Origin: Yamagishiella unicocca
Taxonomy: Eukaryota; Chlorophyta; Chlorophyceae; Chlamydomonadales; Volvocaceae
Length of the DNA: 64,000 nt
NCBI GenBank assembly: GCA_003116995.1
Contig: BDSL01000089.1
Span: 186,001 to 250,000, forward strand
Reading direction: 5' to 3'
Both the position numbers and the translations under genes were made by a program. How positions within the stretch are numbered: the stretch's first letter is position 1; every line of letters begins with the position of its first letter. The notes under the pieces were generated by a model, which did no database searches, was not told the origin of the DNA, and worked only from the letters and a program-made list of their open reading frames with translations. Positions 23,801 through 33,542 of this stretch are shown here, piece by piece.

Positions 23801-25723
23801 CCGCAAACCCCCCGCCTACCCACCTTCCATCTCTTGCTCGTACACGTACTTGAGCTCCGTCACCTTGCGGCGCTTCTTACGCCCGCCCTCCTCCTCCACC
23901 ACCTCAACCTCGACCTCCTGCGCGGGGGGATTTCGAGGAAGACCCGTGAATGCGAGAAACACCGTTTGGAGGTGGGGACCAGCCGGAGCAGGCCAATGAG
24001 GGTCATGTGGTGTGGTGTGGTGTGGTGTGGGGCCGCACCATCCGCATCCCCCCACTCCCGGCCAGCCCCCGCTCCCTCCCCGAGTTCACCCTTTGATTTG
24101 GGTTTGTTGCGAGGTTGACTGCTATGCCGGCTGTGCAGCGCTCCGCTGGATCGCTCTGCACCAGCGCGCCCCTACGCACCCCGCACCCCCCACCTCCTCC
24201 CCGCACCCACCTGCTCGACTACTATGCACCCCGCACCCCCCACCACCTCCCCGCACCCACCTGCATGTAGTAGTCGTCCATGCTATGCAGCCGGGGCACC
24301 TCCGCGCCTGCCTCCACCTCCGCCTCCCGAATCTTCCGCGCCAGCGTGCTCTTGCCGCTGCCGGGCAGCCCCCGCAGCACCAGCAGCAGCTTGCGAGGCC
24401 GCGAGGCGCGGTGCGGCGGCCTCAGCAGCCGCGTGATGTCCAAGACGACGGGCTCCAGGGGAGGCGGCGCCGCTGACGTCACCACCGCAGCAGCAGCAGG
24501 AGGGTGTTGCTGCTGCTGGTGACCCGTGCCCGGGGCCGCAGGGGGTGCTGTGGTGACGCCCGGGGGGCCACTCGGACTGGGGCCGTCCGGATAGGCGCCG
24601 GGGCCCGCGGGCGGCGGCGTGTGGGCCTGTTGATGTGCGTGTTGATGTGGGTTCAGCGGCGGAGGATGAGCAGCAGGGGCCGCGGCGCCAGAGAGCGGCG
24701 GCTGCGGCTGGGTGGGGCCTCCAAAGCCGTTGGGCGGCATGGGCTGCTGTTGCTGTTGATGGAAGGGAGGGTATCCTCCGTGACCCAGATGGAAGGGCGC
24801 CTGGTGTTGCTGCTGCTCCGGGTGCTGCTGGTGTTGGTGATGGATGGGTTGTTGGTGGTGGTGATGCCAACCGCCGCCCGCAGCAGGACCCGGGCCTTGC
24901 ATGCTCGCCTGTTGTTGCTGCAGCGAGGCGGGGGGTTGGGCCTGGCCATACTGAGTAGGCCAGGTATGAGCCCCTGCTGGCATGCCCTCGTGGAAATGTT
25001 CTGGAGCGCCCTGCTGCTGGTGGTGATATGTTGGCTGGGCCTGAGGTTGGGCTCCTGGAAGGGGCGGCATTGGAGGTGCCCCCCCCGGGACATCGGGAGG
25101 AAGCGGCGGTGGCGCTTCCGCAGGTGGCAGCGGCGGCGGAGCCCCGTCTGGGAGTGGGGGCAGTGGTTCTGCCTGCCCGCCCATGAGACCATGGTGGTAA
25201 TTATACGGATGTTGTGTAGGCATCTGTTGCTGCTGCTGATATATTTGCTGGTTTTGAAACGGCGGCGGGGGCCATCCGCCCTGATGCGGGTATCCGCCGT
25301 ACGGCCCATATGGGCCCTGGGGCATTCCGGGATGCCCTTGGAAGCCATTGCTAGCGTGCTGGTAGCTGCGGTTGCAAGGGTGTGAGGAGGGACACGGTCC
25401 AACGTGCCATGTCAATGCCTACGCTTTAGGGTTTGTCCGTCGCAGTGCACGCTGGCCGCGTCATGACGACTTGCAGCATTGCATACCGAGATTTCTATGC
25501 ATTACGAGTCCCAAAGGAAGCCGCAATTCGCCCGGAGCAGTGCAGACGAGCTCTTGGCGCCGCCAAGGTCGTTTGACACGCACAACGTCCTCTAAGTTGC
25601 TCCTACATACCTGTTTAGACCGGTTGCCGCAAAAAAGTTACCTTGCGGGTTACCAAAGCCCGGCTGCCAGACGTGGAAGTTGCCATCGCCATAAGGTAGC
25701 TGCGAGTTGAACGGGTTGAACAT
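20867..25723 (-). CDS. YLPM1/ZAP3-like nuclear P-loop protein (~842 residues)
   Basis: Exons (minus): 25723-25642, 25336-24261, 23917-23824, 23538-23411, 22963-22814, 22470-21814, 21473-21279, 21013-20867. The N-terminal third is Pro/Gln/His/Gly-rich. A P-loop follows (RGLPGSGKSTLARKIRE, about residues 349-365), then LHSMDDYYMQ, YVYEQEMEATYF, and RNVHGHSVERLRELA near residue 485. That motif order is the AAA/P-loop kinase-like domain of animal YLPM1 (ZAP3), a nuclear protein tied to telomerase control, RNA and PP1. A basic/acidic segment and RRVWWPDLE match YLPM1's RVRWADLE region. The junction to exon 2 uses a weak AAG acceptor that fits phase and reads through as GNPQGHPGMPQGPYG; the ATG at 25723 begins MFNPFNSQLPYG. 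Identification strong, first intron less so. Confidence 0.82.
22994..23310. repeat. 11-bp ACCGGTGAGAG minisatellite, intron of the YLPM1-like gene
   Basis: Nearly 30 copies of an 11-bp unit (ACCGGTGAGAG or GACCGGTGAGG, with GTTAGAG and GTAAGAG variants) between the exons ending at 23411 and starting at 22963. On the plus strand each unit carries GGTGAG or GGTAAG, a donor-like word; on the transcribed strand it does not. Confidence 0.9.
23928..23972 (-). repeat. Dispersed intronic repeat, copy in the YLPM1-like gene
   Basis: TTTCGAGGAAGACCCGTGAA then TGCGAGAAACACCGTTTGG, reading plus, sits ten bases from the acceptor of the exon starting at 23917. It matches the block in the cyclase, ADAT1 and kinase-ankyrin introns. 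Confidence 0.7.
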
Positions 25724-27214
25724 CCCAGATCTTGAGGCTTCACACCGCCTTTGTCGAGCAAATGGACATATCCAAACTGCGGGCCGGAGCTTACGGACGC
25801 CCGCCCTGTGCCAACATTTTGAGCCCCACGCCTGATCGTCAATCCAAGTTCAAACGCTATATGCTTTATTCGTAAAGCTGTCCCAGCAATGAGCCAGATA
25901 TCGGAAAGTCGTCGCGGAGCTGGCCACGGGCCAAGGCCACGTTTCAAAAAGCAATTGCCACCTTGAATGTACAAATCTAAAGGACGAGCTTTGGAAACTA
26001 GATTGTCTTGAATAGGTATGATCTGCCAGACTGCCACTCTGCCTGTATTCGGTACGTGCGTCGTACCGCTTGAATTACCTTATTCAAGCGTAGAGGTTGG
26101 TTTCTAGCGTTTAGGTTACAACTCAGTAAGGCTGAAAGGAGCCGTGCCTTTCCTAATGGGATTTAGGGCAGAATGTTCTACCTGGTAATTTGTTCGGTGA
26201 TGCGTTGCTGTTGTCCTCTCCCCATGCACTTGCCGTCTTGTTCACTTATTACGTCTTCGGCGGGGGGTTCTGTGCGAGCTACCGCGGCGGGTTGGCGTTG
26301 CTGGTTCTCGACCCTGGGGCAGGTTAGGGGACCGGACGACGCCATAGGCCACGGCTCAGGGATCCCCCCTCTGGCAAACTTGTACGCGATTTCAGTGTGC
26401 CAACACTACTGCTGGAAGTGCTGGAACACAGCCGGTTGCTGGGGTGTAACCCTAAAGTGAGCCAAGTCGTATATTTGGGTCGATCATACGGCCTACACAG
26501 GTACAACCATCTCATTTGCGAAGCCTGGTTGTGGCCCTGCCCGGATAAACGAAACACTCGAATCACATAATTTACATTAATGCACGCCATCATAATTCCG
26601 CAATGGGGATGCCCCGTGTGGGAATGCCCCGTTGGACGTACCCGTTCGGCCTCCGGCCCGGATGTGTTCATGTTCATTGTTCCCAGCTTTCATTGTTCCT
26701 ATCCATGCTGCAGCACGCCACGGTGTTCCCATCCATGCTGCAGCACGCCACAATCTTAAGTTCCGCGCTTCAACATCTGCTAACACGGACCATTGGCAGC
26801 ATGACCGGCAAACCCGGAGGCACCTCGCGCGCTGGCATCCCCCAATCGATATCGCCTACACCTGAAAAATCCCCCCACAGTAAATCCTAGATCTAGTGGT
26901 AGCGAGACACGGAGAGGTGTCTGAACAGTTCGACCGTATCCGCGATTGTTGCTGCTGCCCTCACACAAGCCAACGCAAGGCTGTAACCGACGCGCCGTAC
27001 ACCCCCTCCTACTACGCTACATGATGAGCAAAGCCGAGTCCTACGCTACATCCGAATCTTCTGTACGATGACTCCACCACGGAAACCAACATGGCCGGAC
27101 GGGATGCCGCACACCGCAGTGCGGCTCAGCTCACGTCTTGCTCATGGATGGAGACCACTACCGGTAGTGCCAGCCGCGGTCGCTGCAGAAGGCGGCGCCC
27201 ACCTCTCCTAAGTC
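25724..27214. other. Intergenic region, YLPM1-like promoter and USP 3' side
   Basis: Lower GC than the genes. It holds a two-copy direct repeat around TCCATGCTGCAGCACGCCAC (26700-26752) and TTACA (minus-strand TGTAA) at 26572-26576, a candidate 3' end for the protease gene. No convincing coding exon. Confidence 0.4.
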
Positions 27215-30200
27215 CTAATCGCCCCGACCCCGCCCGCGGCCCCGCCCACCGCGCCCGCCACCGCGGCCCCGCCCGCCGCCACCACCAAAGCGCCCACCCC
27301 GTCCACCACCGCGTCCACCACCGCCAAAGCGCCCGCCGCGCCCGCCCCGCCCACCACCCCTATCATCCCCACGTCCGCCCCTACCGCCGCCGCGTCCGCC
27401 GAACCCCCCTCGGCCCCGCCCACGGCCTCGGTCGCCGTCCCCATGATGCGGCGACGGTCCCGGCCCACTCTTCGTATCGCTGCGCCAGCCTTCGCTGGCT
27501 GCCCTCTGGAACATGTTCGAGCCGCTCCTCAGCAACGACCCTTGTCGCCTCTCTCCGCCGCCCTCGCCACCATACCCGTCCCCATCCTCGTCGTCGCCGC
27601 GGTTGCGAACCTTCCGGGTCCGGCCCCTGTCGTACTCTTCGTCCCACCGGTCGTAATTGCGCCCACCAGTCGGCGTGCGCCGCTTCGTACCAGCCACGGT
27701 GCGGTTCAGCAGCGCCGCCTGGCGCCGCATCTCCGCATCCTCCCCGTCCCAAGTGCCATCCTCGCCCTCACCGGGGGGCCTTGAGGGCCCGGCGGTGCGA
27801 CCACCGGGGCCGCCCCCGCCAGTGAGCCACGCAACAGCCTCGTGGCCCGTGACGACTTCCGAGACTCGGGGCGCCTGCTGCCGCTTTGCTTCTAACCTTG
27901 GCTTTGCAAGGGACGACGGTGTCGGCAACCCCACAGCACCTCCATCGCGCGGCACACCCTCGCTAGCGGGCTGTTGATGCGACCCCCTTGACGGCAGCGC
28001 CGCCGGTTCGTCACCCGGTCCGTCTTGCCGCCGCTGCTGCTGCTCCTGGACCTCCGCTGTCGCCCCGGCCGCGCCCGGCTGCGCCGCCGCGGTACCGCTC
28101 TCGAGATGCCCCGCAGCCGCAGCCTCCTCCTCTTGCTGCCGCGCGTTCCGTCTCCGCTTTGATCCTAACGGCCGCACCTCCTGCTCCTCCAGCCCAAGGC
28201 CCTCGCAGTGCGCCGCTGCACCCTCCGCTACGGTCTGCAGCTCCTCCGACAGCATCGCGCCAAGCCGCCTGGCCCGCTTGCGCGCTCCCGCCGTCGTCCC
28301 TGCCACCACCACCTGCGTCTCCAGCAATCGCCCCGAGCTCGATGGCCCCAAGTCACCGGCGGTAAGCCCCTGCGCCGCCTTCCGGGAGCGCGCCGCTGCC
28401 GTGGCATCACCGTTGGCGGTTGGTGGATGGCTTGACGAGCCGGGGCGCGAGTGCGGGTCGGGAGCGTCTCCCCCGCGTCGACCAGCCGTGTGTGGCTGCT
28501 GCTGCTGCTGGGCGGTCCGCGATGTCCCCGGGTCCTCGGAGGCGGCGGCTGCGGTTGTCGTCGCGTGGGCGCCGCCGTTCATGGAGTTGGCGGCGGAATG
28601 GCGGAGCAGGCCGGACGCGGCGAACCAGACGCTGCTGAAGCGGCGCAGTCCCAGCGGCGAGGCTCGCAACAGCTTCAGTGCCGGGACGGGCCTGGGGTGG
28701 TTACGCCAGGAGGAGGCAGGGGGCAGCAGCGGCATGGCTTCAAGCAGCGGTGGCGCACAGCAGTTCACGGTGGAGCGTGATTCGGACGCCGAACCGCGCC
28801 ATCACCCGCGGAGCGGATGAGGGGTTAGGGTTCCCGCACGAGCGCTTGCGCTGTGGACTCTGGGAACACTAGCGCAGTGGTGGAGGAGTCGTTGTGCGGG
28901 TAATGCCCGATGGGAGTGACTCCGCGCATGTGCATGTAAGAGCCACAAGCCTGTCCATGCATCCGTCCGATAGCGTACCCTGCAGCTGATGACTCGTGCA
29001 GGAATCATGTTGCGATGGGAGTGAGGAGGGAGTTCAGATTGCGGGGTTTCTGAGGCCCCTGGCAGTATCAATCACCGGTATTCAGTGCCCAGTGCGTTTC
29101 ATCATTCTCCCCCCATTGTGCCTCACTTGAGTAGATTGCAATACACGACGATCGTGTGGTGAAGAAAAGGGTCAGATTGCGGGGTTTCTGAGGCCCCTGG
29201 CAGTATCAATCACTGGTATTCAGTGCCCAGTGCGTTTCATCATGCCCCATCTAGACCACTACGATCATAGACGTGCCGAGGTGCTCCATGAAGCTGGTTG
29301 AGGAAAGGGTCAGATTGCGGGGTTTCTGAGGCCCCTGGCAGTATCAATCACTGGTATTCAGTGCCCAGTGCGTTTCATCATGCCCATCCGTCCTCCAGGC
29401 TCCAATCAGCAATCGCAAACCTCATGCACGGGACGAAGCGTGCGGACGTGCGTGCATTCGTGCAGGCGCCAGCTCCGAGGTAGCTGCCGTGCAGCTGTCC
29501 AGCGTTTGCCCGGCTAGGAGTCTGTGCCCGGCCCCCTGCGAGTGTTTTGCTCGCAGGACTCGCCGGCGTGAAGCACCTCGTGCTACCCGGCTATCAGTGA
29601 TCGACTGCAGACTTCAGCAACGAACAAGCGCGCCGGTCCAGGGTTCCGCACCTTGCTTCCTTGCCGTTCGCGTGGCGCTGGCTGTGCGTTATGGGCGGCT
29701 GCCCCTGCTCCTCGGTGCCGGTCGGGCTGCCGGGCTCGCGCGCGTCACCACCTGTCTGCGGCGCCGCAGCAACGTCGCCGTCGCCGGCAGCTGCTGGGGC
29801 CGAGGTCGCGGACACCTCGTGGCCGTTCTGCTCCACCCCCTCCGCCTGCGGGCCCTGCATGATTCCGTTGCTCAGCGGCTTGGAGCACGGCTCCGGTGGT
29901 TGCTGTTGCTGGTCCTGCTTGGCTTGTGACTTCAGCTTCGGCACCCTGATCGCCAGGCCTTCCGGGGCGCCCGCCTGCCTGCCCTCCGCCAGGTTGGCCA
30001 GCATGTGCGCCAGCGCCGAGCCAGGGGCTGAGACCGTCGCCTCCTGGGCCTTGGCACCGCCGTGTGCCGCCTCCTGCTTTGCGCGCTTGCCCGGGCGCTC
30101 GTCGCCCCGGGGCTCCTCCCGCGCGGCTGCGGCACCAGCATGTGCGCCCCCGTTTGCCGTGGGCGGGGCCGCCGTTTCGGCGGCGCGCATGGCGCCCTGC

Positions 30201-33200
30201 ACTGCCTGCTGCGCCACCGCCGTCGCTGCGGCCGCGTTGCGGGCCTGGCGGCGGATGTAGAAGAGGATGTAGGCGCGCTGGTCCAGCACGGTGCGCTCGC
30301 CCACCGCCGTGACGCGGTGGTCGTCGCACACGTGCCACAGCCCGTTGGCCGCCTTCACGTAGCAGATGTAGTGGCCGCTGTTGACGCTGTGCCCGTGGTG
30401 TACGAGCACGCCGTACAGGTCGTACAGCTGCAGGCGACGAGGACGGGACCGAGGTCTATGGTTGTGGCTACAGACTGGCAGCAGAAACAGAACAAATTGC
30501 ACCGACAGGAACGCGCCCAATGCTGTCCATATCGGCTGGTGAGGATCTTCGCTACAATGAGGGTGCAATCAGCCAAGCCGCACCATCCGAAGCCCACCTC
30601 CAAACCAATGATTCAGCTCATTCCTCCAATCGCCGCTTTTTATCAGCGCTCTGCAGCTCCTACCGCTCTCCGAACACAAAAGCCGCCCGGCCCCTGTCCC
30701 AGCACGCACCTGCTTGGGACCCTTGGTGTTGCTCATGTACGGCCGCAGGTCCAGCAGCGTCGAGAACTCCACCTTCTTGTTGATCTTGGCTCCGAAACCG
30801 CCGTACTCGAAGCGCTTCAAGTGCACCGTCAGCACGTTTGGTGCCTCCTCCACACTGATGCGCTTGACTGCTCGCACCTGCGCGGCAGCCAACAACCAAA
30901 CACACAGTATCAGCAGCGCGGCCATCTTCCCTGATCCCGAAGCTTCCCTTTGCCGCAGGCATCGCCTTCATCGACATGTAGCCGCACTCTCGTCGGAGCA
31001 GTCGGAACATGTCTAGGACTTGCTGCACGAAAAGGTGTTGAAGTCTCGCCACCGGCCCTCACCCACCAGCTTGTTGTTCTTGGGACATCGGTATTTGTTG
31101 TCGCCGTCCAGATGCTCGGGCGCCGTGAAGGCCGCGAGAGCGCGTTCCAAGCTGGCGGCACGGTTGATCTCCAGGCTCAGGTCAAGGAACGGGTCGTACG
31201 TGCGGCTTGTGTAGTCGACGCCTTGGCACTCAATCTTCATACATGGCAACAAAACACAATAAGTAAGAGGATCAATGGGATCCTTGCAAGTAGGTGCGCC
31301 CCCGACCAGAAGCCTTTGAAGGCCCAAACCACTCGGGTGGAGACGACAAACCGGCTTCGACCGGCGGAGAGGGATGCATGCATGCGCGCAGCCCAGCCAC
31401 CCAAACTCCAGCTGGAGAGGATGCGATGGCCCACCTGACTACGCAGCTTGCCCCCGAAGATGCGGTACACGAACGTGGTGTGGGCCAGCTCGGGCGGCGG
31501 CTTGGGCTTGAAGCGCTTCAGGCACGCCTCATGCATGGCGTCCAGCAGACAGCGCAGGAACTCGTGGCTGTCTTCCTGCCTCCCAAGCCGAAAGCTGTGG
31601 GCGGCCGGCGAGTTTGGAGGCGGGGACAGGCGAGTTCGTCAGTTGAAGGAAGCGGCGAGGGGCGCCAGGGAGATCTCCTCCGGACAACCAACGGGTGAAG
31701 GCGCTGTCACGCGCATTGGCCTACTGCAGTTGCACACACAGTCGACGACGACGCTGTGCTCGCCTTTGCCTTGCTCGCCCTCCCCTTGGCATCATCGACC
31801 GTGCCTGCCCGTGCCCAGCTGCCAGCTCAGACGCGCGGTCATGCAGCCACGCACCGCTTGTTGATCAGGCGGAGGCTTTGCGCGTGGCCCTTGGGCGACA
31901 GCACCAGGGTGGTGAAGGAGCGCCGGACCAGCTGCAGCGTCAGAGCCACCGGGTCGTACCCGCTCCCGCCACCAGCAGTCTCCGCCAAGATCCGCTCCCC
32001 ACGCTGGCTGAGAAACAGCTCCGCCAGCGGCGGCGTGTGTGCAAGCGCCTGTGGAGGACCACGCGAGGCGTCTGCTCAAACCCGTCCGAGGTCTTTCCCA
32101 CCCCTTCCTTCCGGATCGCTCCATTTGCGCGAGCACACGTGAAGCACGCCCCAGAACAAGACGGTGGTGATGATGGTGATGGTGATGACGGCATGCCGAT
32201 TACACGGTACGGCTCCCGCTGATGGCTTCAAACCAAGATTCTCCAAGGGTGCCACCTATGCGTGCCGAGCTGCTAAATCGGTGTGGAATAGCCCCCGATG
32301 ACGCACCTGCAGCACGCTGTTCATAAAGCATGTGTTGCCAAGATTGTGGAGGCCAGCTCCCTGAATTGTAGGGAACGAACAGGAAAGGCGGGCAAAGATT
32401 TGGGTTGGGCAGGCACGCGGAGAGTTCCTAGTGGTACCCCATCCCCGCAGTGTCCGACTCCTGCGACAGCGCCGAACGATGCGTCGATGAAAATGCTGCG
32501 GTGTAACTACAACGGCACTCCAAGACACAGTCATGAGGAGGAAGGGCTTACGATGAGATGACGCACGAGGCCTGCCACCGGTACGACACGACAGGTGACC
32601 AAAACACACGAACTCCCGCCCGCCTGGCGGCCTGCACGCACAGCGCACCAGCAACAATCCTCCAGAAGCTGTCAAAAGAATCCCCAACAACTGGGCTGCC
32701 GTCACACAGGCCGTCAGCGGTATCAGCTGCCTCGCCGACACGCCTGATCGCTTTGATGCTGACTCGACCCGCGACAAAAACAACAACTTACCCTGTTCTT
32801 CACAGTGCTCCATGAAAGTGTGACATCCGTTTCCCGGAATAACTCCCGTTGTTGCTTGGGAACAGCAGGGGCGGCAAGCGATGACGGGCCCGGTCCAGCC
32901 CGGCCTTCGGGCAAGGCAGGCATCTGCGCGTAACGTCATCGGGCCAAGAACATTTAGACTAAAGACAATCATCCTGCACCAACGCGCTGGCCGCAGCTGC
33001 CCCTATGGCGCCGCCGCTCAGCCGCCGGGCAACGCGAATGTTGCAAGCACGACGAGGACTCCCCGTTCCCTTATAAACTGCTGAAGCCAGACCCGATAAT
33101 GGTAAAGGAGATGGCTGTACCTGGGGGGTCTCGTTGAGGGGAATCAGGTCAACGCCGATGGGTGCAGAGTGTGCATCAGGCTTCGTTGCCGGCACAAACG

Positions 33201-33270
33201 TAAGGCGCCTGAACCCAGACTGGCCAGTCGCCTGTCGAGGCTGAAGGAGAAGTGGACTGTCCAGTACCAT
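27215..33270 (-). CDS. USP36-like ubiquitin-specific protease with C-terminal Gly-Arg tail (~1,048 residues)
   Basis: Exons (minus): 33270-33121, 32360-32307, 32048-31855, 31594-31435, 31234-31067, 30877-30710, 30427-29652, 28691-27215; all phases join. Cys box GAGLHNLGNTCFMNSVLQ puts the nucleophile at Cys61. Then come FRLGRQEDSHEFLR, RTYDPFLDLSLEI, NVLTVHLKRFEYGG, and the His box SVNSGHYICYVK (His317) with WHVCDDHRV (Asp334). This order is the USP36/USP42 branch of cysteine deubiquitinases. The finger positions IECQGV and YRCPKN each keep one Cys where relatives have CxxC. After a disordered linker come TWDGEDAEMRR and RWDEEYDRGRTRKVRNRG, as in USP36-type tails, and a GAR stretch (about 27215-27480) typical of nucleolar proteins. 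Animal USP36 is nucleolar and stabilises rRNA-processing factors; the same role here is inference. The last intron hosts three snoRNAs. Confidence 0.85.
29034..29105 (-). ncRNA. Box C/D snoRNA, copy 1
   Basis: Read on the minus strand: C box ATGATGA, then GCACTGGGCA followed by D' box CTGA, C'-like TGATTGA, and terminal D box CTGA. The ends are flanked by a possible GGAG/CTCC stem. It lies within the last intron of the USP36-like gene, same strand. The ten bases before D' are complementary to TGCCCAGTGC, a sequence I recall from conserved 25S/28S rRNA. The +5 rule would place 2'-O-methylation on the third C of that CCC. Confidence 0.8.
29172..29243 (-). ncRNA. Box C/D snoRNA, copy 2
   Basis: Same order of boxes and same guides as copy 1. 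It differs at a base between D' and C' (CACTGG instead of CACCGG on the plus strand). The flanks change to GGGGC and CCC, still able to pair, whereas the sequence between copies is unrelated. This supports selection on the boxed region. Confidence 0.8.
29310..29381 (-). ncRNA. Box C/D snoRNA, copy 3
   Basis: Third copy, identical in the core to copy 2, with GGGC and CCC terminal flanks. It is the first of the three to be transcribed and lies about 270 bases downstream of the donor of the host intron. In Chlamydomonas snoRNAs are commonly clustered in introns, so processing from the host intron is expected. Confidence 0.8.
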
Positions 33271-33542
33271 GTGAACGTCCTATGTGCAGGGACTTAAAAG
33301 GCGGAAGGTCCCCGACATTGCGATGTGGCTTCCGCTACAAACAAACGGACCGCCTGAGAGGAGGAAGAAACTACCGTTTATTTCCGTAGGTAAAAACATC
33401 CTGTACGGTAAGAAAATTCTCCGTCATGTTGGGTGCATTGGAACTAAGAGAATCCGTTCGTGCACCCCACAGCTGCGATTTTTGCCTGAAGTGGTGTATT
33501 GTCACAAGGGTGTTATCTTACTTGTGTGTAAAAAGTCTTAAA
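33271..33542. promoter_or_regulatory. Shared divergent promoter interval, USP36-like and ADAT1-like genes
   Basis: Only 272 bases separate the two start codons on opposite strands, so both 5' UTRs and both promoters must share this interval, unless a further upstream exon exists. No clear TATA box. AT-richer than the coding flanks. Confidence 0.55.

Noticed and set aside
30062..30934. 290-codon plus-strand frame opposite the USP36-like gene
   Set aside because: Antisense to conserved USP motifs, spans exon and intron alike, no motif of its own.
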